The translations under genes and the position numbers were made by a program. The notes under the pieces were generated by a model. It was not told the DNA's origin. It worked only from the letters and a program-made list of their open reading frames with translations, and ran no database searches. From the NCBI GenBank assembly GCA_046541415.1, contig JBKHDI010000046.1:1-31134 (forward strand): a stretch of DNA of 31,134 nt, given 5' to 3'. This stretch comes from CAZOVB01 sp046541415 (lineage in GTDB: Bacteria; Planctomycetota; Phycisphaerae; SM23-33). Of the stretch, positions 1 through 5,609 are shown one piece after another (positions within the stretch are counted from its first letter, which is position 1; every line of letters begins with the position of its first letter).

Positions 1-110
1 CTGGCGGATGTGAACTGCGGGATCACGATGGCGGCCAGGATACCCAGGATGATCACGACGATCAGGATTTCAACCAGGGTGAATGCATTCTGCTTGCGGG
101 TCATCTTCAT
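1..110 (-). CDS. Type IV pilin-like / pseudopilin, N-terminal part only
   Basis: This is the first 36 codons of a gene running off the left edge of the window. The protein starts MKMTRKQNAFTLVEILIVV and continues as a long hydrophobic helix ending near IPQFTSA. That is the class III signal of type IV pilins and type II secretion pseudopilins: a short basic leader, the FTLVE motif with Glu at mature position 5, then the helix that packs in the filament core. A prepilin peptidase would cut before Phe10. The residue before the cut is Ala rather than the usual Gly, which is tolerated in some systems. A strong GGAGGA lies just upstream of the ATG. Whether it is a pilus, secretion or competence subunit cannot be told without the C-terminal part. 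Confidence 0.85.
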   Translation of the reverse strand, partial: MKMTRKQNAFTLVEILIVVIILGILAAIVIPQFTSA

Positions 111-648
111 TCCTCCACGTCTTGCTTGCTTTTGAGGCAACTGTCTTATTCGGCGTCCTTGCCAACTCGCTCCGTGACATCGAGGTGGGGCTGGAGGCTG
201 TCAGGCCTGCGTTGGGCTGGCCGGGGCGATGCGATTGTTCCCTGCATCGCCGGTTCCGGTTTACCTGGCGCCCCGGGGCTGCGGGCATGTCGCCCGGCTT
301 TGCAGCCTGCGGGACTGACGCGTTGGCCCTTCGGCCCGTCTCCAGTTCCTCCGTCGTTGTCGGTTCCTGTCTGACCCCACGAGGGTCATCAGGTGTATCG
401 ACGCTTTGTCCGGGCAGCTTAACTAGCGGGACACTTTTGCCGCCAGCCGGCGAGAATCCCCGTAAAAGGATGCAGAAACAGAAGATGTGTCTCACGAGAG
501 TCGACGCTGTCTTGCAGGTCTTGGCCCGTCTACACGCTTCGGTTCACCAGCGGCAGGGAGGCTGGGGCGCAATAGCACGCCCGCCGGACCCTGTCGCTTT
601 GCGATACGCCGCTTTCGCGGCGCACGGCCCTTTCGGGGAAGCTCGCCG

Positions 649-667
649 CCAGCCGGAACCCGGCTGG
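649..667. repeat. Perfect 8-bp inverted repeat with 3-nt spacer
   Basis: CCAGCCGG and CCGGCTGG flank AAC. In a minus-strand transcript started near 677 this hairpin would sit about 10 nt from the 5' end, where it could stabilise the RNA or form the first helix of a leader structure. There is no T-run, so it is not a terminator. Confidence 0.6.
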
Positions 668-683
668 CCACTGCCACATCGGG

Positions 684-712
684 AAGGTAGAATTCAGCGC
701 AGCGGCGGGCAA
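684..712 (-). promoter_or_regulatory. Weak sigma70-type promoter candidate for the pilin leader
   Basis: On the minus strand TTGCCC (707-712) and TACCTT (684-689) are 17 bp apart. The match is 4/6 and 3/6 to consensus. It lies just downstream of the two rbp terminators, a sensible place for a new transcription unit, but the boxes are weak. Confidence 0.3.
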
Positions 713-733
713 ATCGAACGGAAGAATTCGGAG

Positions 734-773
734 AAAAAAAACCGGCCAGGGTTTCCCCGTCGCGCCCGGGCCG
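734..773 (-). terminator. Rho-independent terminator with T8 tail (second of two)
   Basis: On the minus strand CGGCC/GGCCG and GGG/CCC arms form a stem with one internal mismatch, followed by G and eight T residues. It lies 12 bp beyond the first terminator and probably backs it up, insulating the pilin region from RNA-binding-protein transcription. Confidence 0.7.
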
Positions 774-784
774 CAGAGGATAAT

Positions 785-820
785 AGAAAACGCCCCGCAC
801 CGGAGTCCGGCGCGGGGCGT
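785..820 (-). terminator. Rho-independent terminator of the RRM gene
   Basis: On the minus strand a 13-bp stem with one mismatch (CGCCCCGCGCCGG against CCGGTGCGGGGCG, loop ACT) is followed by TTTTCTATT. It begins about 23 nt after the stop codon of the RNA-binding-protein gene. Confidence 0.85.
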
Positions 821-842
821 CTTGTGAACTAGTCAGGCAGGC

Positions 843-1166
843 TTAGTAGCGGCGACCGCCACCACCACGACCACCGCGACCGCCACCGCCGCCGCCGCCA
901 CCGCCGCTACGGCGATCTTCGCGGGGACGTGCTTCGTTGACGGTGAGGGTACGGCCTTCGTGTTCCTGGCCGTTGAGCTTGTCGATTGCTTCACTGGCAG
1001 CCTGCGAGTCACTCATTTCGACGAAGCCGAAACCGCGGCTGCGGCCTGTTTCGCGGTCAGTGATCACATTCGCCGAGGCAACGTCGCCAAACTGGCCGAA
1101 AAGTTCCTCGAGCTGCTGGCTGTCAACGTTGAAGCTCAGGTTGCCCACATAGATGTTCGTACTCAT
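843..1166 (-). CDS. RRM-type RNA-binding protein with glycine/arginine-rich tail
   Basis: A protein of about 107 residues with one RNA recognition motif: RNP2 is IYVGNL near residues 4-9 and RNP1 is RGFGFVEM near 44-51. It is followed by a basic linker and a tail made almost wholly of Gly and Arg ending in RRY. This is the layout of the small glycine-rich RRM proteins of cyanobacteria and planctomycetes, often cold- or stress-induced, which bind single-stranded RNA and may act as chaperones. The ATG at 1164-1166 is preferred over one four codons upstream because GGAG lies 7 nt before it. The gene is monocistronic, with an untranslated leader of about 100 nt and two terminators behind it. The exact RNA targets cannot be read from sequence. 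Confidence 0.93.
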   Translation of the reverse strand: MSTNIYVGNLSFNVDSQQLEELFGQFGDVASANVITDRETGRSRGFGFVEMSDSQAASEAIDKLNGQEHEGRTLTVNEARPREDRRSGGGGGGGGGRGGRGGGGRRY

Positions 1167-1277
1167 TCTAATCTCCAAAATCCGGCAGTGCTGGGGGGCC
1201 TGAGGTTCGTCGAACCAGGTTCCATCCGTACTTGCCTGCGAGAAAACATGGGTGGCAGCTACAGGGCCACCCCTTGA

Positions 1278-1305
1278 AACCTAAGAGTGTTATTAACAGA
1301 GTCAA
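1278..1305 (-). promoter_or_regulatory. Candidate promoter of the RRM gene
   Basis: On the minus strand TTGACT (1300-1305) lies 16 bp before TAGGTT (1278-1283). The -35 box is good and the -10 box poor. A dyad TGTTA-T-TAACA (1288-1298) sits in the spacer and could be an operator. The start would give a leader of roughly 100 nt. Confidence 0.35.
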
Positions 1306-1550
1306 AAAGAGAGTCTTCCAGGACTTGTCATCTGCTCAGAGAGACCTATCTGATCGGCTCAGTGCGGCAGCTTAGACCCCCGCACAGGCAGAAGTGTAGA
1401 CTCTTGGTGAAATAAATGCAATACCCGAGAATGCGAATTCATAACTTTCACAAAAACGATTTTTCGGCCTCTGTCCCCGTTACACTTCTTGTATGGGTGG
1501 CCCAAGTCGGCGCAGCCCAACGGGAAGCTTTCATCAGCAAGGAGAAGAGC

Positions 1551-1946
1551 ATGTACAAGACACTGACCATTCTGGCCGGGGGCCTGTTGATCCTCGGCAT
1601 GATCGGCTGTGGCGACTCGACCACCATCCAGGGACCCGGCGGGAAAGAACTGACCGTCACCGTGCCCAGCGAAGTGGAACTGACCCGAGGCCATCAGCAG
1701 AGCATTTCCATCGAACTGGACAGGAAAGGGTTCACCGACCCGGTCGACGTGTCTCTGAGCAATCTGCCCGACGGCGTCGAGGCCCAAGCCGACAGCAAGA
1801 GTGTTTCCTCCGACGTAGCGACCTTCGTCCTGCTGGTGGACTCCGATGCCGACCTGGTCGCCGGGCACGCCGTGAACCTGACGGTCGAGGGACCTGACGG
1901 CATGTCGATGGTCAAGACGATCCCCATGGCTGTAGTATCCCGTTAA
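1551..1946 (+). CDS. Small secreted lipoprotein (first of a tandem paralogous pair)
   Basis: A 131-residue protein with a lipoprotein signal: a short basic start, a hydrophobic stretch, and the lipobox MIGC with Cys near residue 20. The mature part is an all-beta-looking domain with the phrases LTRGHQQSISIE, VDVSLSNLPDGVEA and GHAVNLTVEGP. These resemble short immunoglobulin- or cadherin-like modules of unknown function. AAGGAGA precedes the ATG at 1551, which is chosen over an upstream in-frame ATG at 1416 because only this start gives a signal peptide. The next gene follows after 19 bp, is clearly related, and is probably in the same operon. I do not recognise a named family. Location at the cell envelope is inferred from the lipobox. 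Confidence 0.85.
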   Translation: MYKTLTILAGGLLILGMIGCGDSTTIQGPGGKELTVTVPSEVELTRGHQQSISIELDRKGFTDPVDVSLSNLPDGVEAQADSKSVSSDVATFVLLVDSDADLVAGHAVNLTVEGPDGMSMVKTIPMAVVSR

Positions 1947-1965
1947 CCTCAAGGAGGAACCTGAA

Positions 1966-2370
1966 ATGAAATACACGATCTGCTGCATCCTGGCCGTTGT
2001 CGCCCTGGGCCTCGTCCCGGGCTGCAAGGAAAAAACCACCGTCGAAGGCCAACAGGGCAAGTTGACCCTCGTCGAGCCGGACGATCTGGAGATCACCCGC
2101 GGACAAACCGTCAGGATGACGATCAACATCGAACGAGGCGATGATCTCAAAGAGGAGGTCTCGGTGAGATTCAACAACCTGCCGGACGGACTGGAAGTCA
2201 TCGACGCCGATAAGAAAATCGTCGCCGAGGAGGCCACGTTCTCGATCCGGGCGGCCGATGACGCCCCCCTCATCGGGGGCCACCAGGCTTCGGTGACCGT
2301 CACGGCCCCGGGAGACGAGGAGATTTCGGCGACCCAGACATTCATGGTCGAGATTTCCGCGGCCGACTGA
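1966..2370 (+). CDS. Small secreted lipoprotein (second of the tandem pair)
   Basis: A 134-residue lipoprotein with lipobox VPGC (Cys near residue 20). The mature part aligns by eye with the preceding gene: TTVEGQQGKLTLVEP, EITRGQTVRMTINIE, NNLPDGLEV and GGHQASVTV match equivalent phrases there in the same order. The pair therefore arose by tandem duplication and has since diverged. A strong AAGGAGG lies upstream of the ATG, and a terminator follows 25 bp after the stop. Function is unknown. A role as a periplasmic or surface binding module is only a guess from the beta-rich pattern. Confidence 0.85.
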   Translation: MKYTICCILAVVALGLVPGCKEKTTVEGQQGKLTLVEPDDLEITRGQTVRMTINIERGDDLKEEVSVRFNNLPDGLEVIDADKKIVAEEATFSIRAADDAPLIGGHQASVTVTAPGDEEISATQTFMVEISAAD

Positions 2371-2395
2371 ACCGGGTCGAAAGACACGAACCCAA

Positions 2396-2438
2396 ATCGC
2401 CGGCAGCAGGGCAGCAAACCCGCTCTGCCGGCGATTTT
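2396..2438 (+). terminator. Rho-independent terminator of the lipoprotein operon
   Basis: An 11-bp perfect stem, ATCGCCGGCAG against CTGCCGGCGAT, has an 18-nt loop and ends in TTTT. It ends transcription of the two lipoprotein genes. Confidence 0.85.
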
Positions 2439-2460
2439 CGATCGCAGCGTCGGGCTGGGC

Positions 2461-2506
2461 AAAAAAAAGGGCAACGCCTTGGCGGAGGGAGGCCCTGGCA
2501 TTGCCC
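2461..2506 (-). terminator. Strong Rho-independent terminator of the small RNA
   Basis: A ten-base-pair stem including one G-T pair, with an inner GGC/GCC helix, is followed on the minus strand by eight T residues (2461-2468). On the plus strand the hairpin lacks a T-run. It therefore serves minus-strand transcription, for which the only source nearby is the small-RNA promoter. Confidence 0.88.
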
Positions 2507-2575
2507 AAAAGCTGCAAGCGTTTGACGAAGGTGGAGGGAGACCTTTCGCCCTGTGCAAGCAGCCCTGTGTCACGT
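2461..2575 (-). ncRNA. Candidate small regulatory RNA with two anti-Shine-Dalgarno loops
   Basis: No protein gene is plausible here, but the minus strand has all parts of a small-RNA gene of about 115 nt. Hairpin 1 (2524-2550) pairs GGCGAAAGGT with ACCTTCGTC, with one bulged A and one G-T pair. Hairpin 2 (2469-2506) pairs GGGCAATGCC with GGCGTTGCCC and is followed by T8, so it is also the terminator. Both hairpins expose the identical eight-base loop CTCCCTCC (2533-2540 and 2484-2491 as GGAGGGAG on the plus strand). CCTCC is the complement of the GGAGG ribosome-binding core. A promoter sits directly upstream at 2582-2609. Paired C-rich loops are known in trans-acting RNAs such as the CCUCCUCCC-motif RNAs of Rhodobacter. 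Relationship to those is not claimed; translation repression by loop pairing is inference. Confidence 0.7.
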
Positions 2576-2581
2576 TGTCCG

Positions 2582-2609
2582 ATTGTCGCTGCCGGGAGGA
2601 AAGAGTCAA
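2582..2609 (-). promoter_or_regulatory. Sigma70-type promoter of the small RNA
   Basis: On the minus strand TTGACT (2604-2609, 5/6) and GACAAT (2582-2587, 4/6) are separated by 16 bp. Transcription should start near 2574-2576. Nothing further is recognised between 2610 and the helicase start at 2864. Confidence 0.65.
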
Positions 2610-2863
2610 CTGGTTTCCGGCCGTGAAAAACCCGGCCGATTCCTGGCCTCCGTTCCGGGCCCTGCGACAGTGTCGGGTTCTACGGTCCGACGAATCACAT
2701 TCTATGCCCACCTGATAGTCGGAGCCGGGCCGATGAATCTGCAGGAGATTCGGGCGAGAATCGGAATCTTATGAGAAATCGTCCGGCCCGGCTGCAGTGC
2801 GGTGCTACTAACAAAACCCGAATGGATCTTGCTTTGCCTCTCCCGATCTGGTACCGCTGAAGC

Positions 2864-5191
2864 ATGGATGTCAGAGGTCTGCTCAAGGAAATCACCGCTG
2901 CAAGCAGCTACCGCGGCCAGATCGTCCACGTCCGCGAAGTACCCGCCCGCCAGGCCCGCTTTGCCGCCCCGGCCCGAGAGCTGGATGAAACGATCGCGTC
3001 GATCCTCCGCCGCAACAACATCTACCGCCTCTACAGCCACCAGGCCGCCGCCCTGGACGCCGACGATGCCTCCGAGAGCTTCCTGGTCGTCACCGCAACC
3101 GCCTCGGGCAAAACGCTCTGCTACACCCTGCCGGTCGTCCGGAAACTCGCCGCCGATCCCGATGCCCGTGCCCTGTACCTGTTTCCCACCAAGGCCCTGA
3201 CCCAGGACCAGCAGGCTGCGCTGATGCGATGGGCAGGACGCGAGGAACTGGCCGAGAAGATCCGCCCGGCCGTCTACGACGGCGACACCCCCAGCCACAA
3301 GCGTACGGCCATCCGCAACCAGGCGAACATCCTGCTGACCAACCCCGACATGCTCCACGTGGGCATCCTGCCGTATCACGGGCGGTGGCACGCGTTTCTG
3401 CGTCAGCTGAAGTACATCGTCATCGACGAGATCCACACGTACCGGGGCATCTTCGGCAGCCACGTCGCCTGCGTGCTGCGCAGGCTTCTGCGGCTGTGTG
3501 CCCACTATGGATCGAACCCGCAGATTATCGGTTCCAGCGCGACGATCGCCAATCCGGTGGAACTGGCCGAGACACTTACAGGCAGGCAGATGCGGCTGAT
3601 CGACAACGATGGTTCGCCCCGGGGCCGGAAGTTCTTCGTGCTCTGGAACCCGCCGACGCTGGATGAGGACAATGTCACCCGCCGCAGCGGCAACGTCGAA
3701 GCGGTGGACCTGTTGACGGCGCTGGTCCGGCGCCGGGCCCAGACGATCGTCTTCGGCAAGGCGCGGGTGGTCGTCGAGTTGATCTACCGCTACGCCAAAG
3801 AGCAGTTGGCCGGAGAGGGCGACCTGGCCGGGCGTATCCGCCCGTACCGGGGCGGGTTTCTGCCCGGCGAGCGGCGCGAGATCGAGAAGCTTCTCTTCTC
3901 GGGCCAGTTGCTGGGCGTCACGGCCACCAATGCCCTGGAACTGGGCATCGACGTGGGCAAGCTGGATGCAGCGATTCTGGTGGGGTTCCCCGGGACGATC
4001 TGCTCGACGTGGCAGCAGGCCGGCCGGGCCGGGCGAAGCCAGCAGGACTCGCTGGTCATCCTCGTCGGCTACGACGACCCGATCGACCAGTACCTCATGC
4101 GTCACCCGGACTACCTGTTCGGCTCGGCGATCGAGGAGGCGGTGATCGACCCGGCCAATCCGCACATCCTGGCCGGGCAGCTCAGCTGTGCGTGCTTCGA
4201 GAAGCCCCTGACCGGCGAGGACGAGGCCTGGTTCGGGCCTCTGGTCCGCCAGGTCGGTCGGATCCTCGCCGAAGAGGGGCAGGTCAAGGATCTCGACGGC
4301 AGGTTGTACTGGCGCAGCCGGGACTTCCCGGCCCGGACGACGAATCTGCGCACGATCTCGGAGGACACCTACGCCATCGTCAACACCGACAAGGCCCAGA
4401 CGGTCATCGGGAACGTCGATTCGATCTCCGCCCCCGAGCTGGTCTATCCCGGGGCGGTATACCTTCACGAGGGGCAGAGCTACCTGGTCGACCAACTGGA
4501 CCAGGAGGCCAAGATGGCGATGGTCCGCCCGGTGGAGGTGGACTACTACACCCAGCCGATCCTGGCCAGCAGTTGTCGTCTGCTGGAGGCCCAGGAGACC
4601 GCGGGCTTCCTGGACGGGCAGAAGTGGTTCGGTCCGGCCGACGTGACCTGGCAGACCACGGCGTTCCGCAAAATCAAGTACTACACGATGGAGATGGTCG
4701 GCCAGAGCGAGTTGGACCTGCCCGCCCAGACGCTTTCGACGACGGGTTTCTGGTGGATCATCAGCGGCGCGATGCGTCAGCAGGTTGCCGCGGCCGGTCA
4801 CAAGCCCATCGAGGCCCTGGTGGGCTTGCGGAACCTGATGCTGGTGACCTTGCCTGTTCTGGCGATGAGCGACCGTCGCGACCTGTCGGGGATGGTGGAC
4901 TCTGCGAACCTCGGCCAGCCGACGATTTTCATCTATGACCGGTACCCGGGGGGCCTGGGCTTCGCCCAGCACGGATACGAACGGCTGACCCAGTGGCTGG
5001 GTCTCTGCCGTCAGATCGTGGCCGAGTGTCCCTGTCAGGGGGGATGTCCCAGCTGCGTGGGGCTGGCGAACCTGCGGCCGCCGCTGCACCAGGACCCGGA
5101 TCTGGGCGGGCAGAACTTTCCCGTACCGGACAAGGCGGCTACGATTTCACTGCTGGATCTGCTGGAGAAGGCGGGGGGCCTGGCCGGCTGA
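2864..5191 (+). CDS. mrfA: MrfA/YprA-type DEAD/DEAH-box DNA repair helicase with DUF1998 zinc domain
   Basis: A 775-residue superfamily 2 helicase. Motif I is TATASGKT (77-84), motif II DEIH (188-191), motif III GSSAT (223-227) and motif VI QQAGRAGR (384-391). The C-terminal third carries a cysteine cluster (C715, C722, C724, C728, C731, in CPCQGGCPSC) typical of the DUF1998 zinc-binding region. This order matches Bacillus MrfA (YprA) and its eukaryotic relative Hrq1. MrfA is a 3'-5' DNA translocase that works in repair of mitomycin-type lesions, there together with the exonuclease MrfB. No MrfB-like gene is next to it here. Its start lacks a clear Shine-Dalgarno. It stands alone between the small RNA and a chemotaxis receptor. 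Substrate is inferred from the family. Confidence 0.9.
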   Translation: MDVRGLLKEITAASSYRGQIVHVREVPARQARFAAPARELDETIASILRRNNIYRLYSHQAAALDADDASESFLVVTATASGKTLCYTLPVVRKLAADPDARALYLFPTKALTQDQQAALMRWAGREELAEKIRPAVYDGDTPSHKRTAIRNQANILLTNPDMLHVGILPYHGRWHAFLRQLKYIVIDEIHTYRGIFGSHVACVLRRLLRLCAHYGSNPQIIGSSATIANPVELAETLTGRQMRLIDNDGSPRGRKFFVLWNPPTLDEDNVTRRSGNVEAVDLLTALVRRRAQTIVFGKARVVVELIYRYAKEQLAGEGDLAGRIRPYRGGFLPGERREIEKLLFSGQLLGVTATNALELGIDVGKLDAAILVGFPGTICSTWQQAGRAGRSQQDSLVILVGYDDPIDQYLMRHPDYLFGSAIEEAVIDPANPHILAGQLSCACFEKPLTGEDEAWFGPLVRQVGRILAEEGQVKDLDGRLYWRSRDFPARTTNLRTISEDTYAIVNTDKAQTVIGNVDSISAPELVYPGAVYLHEGQSYLVDQLDQEAKMAMVRPVEVDYYTQPILASSCRLLEAQETAGFLDGQKWFGPADVTWQTTAFRKIKYYTMEMVGQSELDLPAQTLSTTGFWWIISGAMRQQVAAAGHKPIEALVGLRNLMLVTLPVLAMSDRRDLSGMVDSANLGQPTIFIYDRYPGGLGFAQHGYERLTQWLGLCRQIVAECPCQGGCPSCVGLANLRPPLHQDPDLGGQNFPVPDKAATISLLDLLEKAGGLAG

Positions 5192-5192
5192 A

Positions 5193-5216
5193 CATATTTA
5201 CCCTGCAATAAATATG
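5193..5216. repeat. Perfect AT-rich inverted repeat just after the helicase stop codon
   Basis: CATATTTA and TAAATATG flank the eight bases CCCTGCAA. It is striking as an AT-only dyad in GC-rich DNA. It could be a protein-binding site or a weak 3' hairpin of the helicase mRNA. There is no T-run. Confidence 0.6.
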
Positions 5217-5609
5217 ATCGCCTGACCCTTCAAGACTCAAGCCGCGCCCTTTCCGCGCCGATACCATCAAAACAGGCCGCAGACAGGAGCGATTCCCCGA
5301 GGGATCTGAACGAGAGACCGCGGGAGGAGGATTTGCCAATTGCCTGTTGCAGAAGTGGTTACTGTTTTCTTGTGAATCTGCCAGTGAGGGCTGCTGAATG
5401 GACTGTGGCCGGACCAACCTGACCGGACCGATGCGGGGGACGAATTGCTCGTTCCTGTCGTCTCGGCTGCCGGGTCAGGACTGCTTGCCGCGGCCTGAGG
5501 AGACGGACGGCCTGATCTGCCGGATTCCCATCTCGCACGTAGACGAAGTCACAGTCATACCTTGTGTCAATCGTTCCGCCGGGCTCCGGAACCCTGACGG
5601 AGAAGAGCC
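5217..5609. other. Intergenic region without recognised features
   Basis: About 390 bp between the helicase and the chemotaxis receptor. Short open frames exist but have no ribosome site or protein character. I see no clear promoter boxes, riboswitch or terminator. It must hold the receptor's promoter. Confidence 0.5.

Larger units (their letters stand above)
111..733 (-). other. Gene-free, hairpin-rich region upstream of the pilin gene (possible long 5' leader)
   Basis: No convincing gene is seen in these 620 bases. Open frames exist on both strands but lack ribosome sites and recognisable protein character. The region holds several strong dyads: CGCCGC-TTTC-GCGGCG (607-622), CCAGCCGG-AAC-CCGGCTGG (649-667), and a bulged hairpin at 366-393 with TGACCC/GGGTCA arms. 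Read on the minus strand, 607-622 becomes a GC stem closed by a GAAA tetraloop, followed by CGCAAAGC. The sequence CCGCCAGCCGG occurs twice, near 440 and 647. A weak promoter candidate at 684-712 would make this a leader of about 570 nt for the pilin gene. That it is one structured RNA is inference. Confidence 0.4.

Noticed and set aside
240..670. Cyclic-di-GMP class I or cobalamin riboswitch before the pilin gene
   Set aside because: Only fragments such as GAAA and CGCAAAGC match. The conserved GGCAAACC strand and the 3' GGGUUACC-type strand are not convincing, so no riboswitch is annotated.
83..832. 249-codon plus-strand open frame across the pilin leader
   Set aside because: It overlaps the pilin start and runs through both minus-strand terminators, with no ribosome site or protein-like pattern.
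2702..5089. 795-codon open frame antisense to the helicase
   Set aside because: It mirrors the codon positions of a gene with all helicase motifs. It has low-complexity Gly/Gln/Arg/Val composition and no ribosome site, which is typical of antisense frames in GC-rich DNA.
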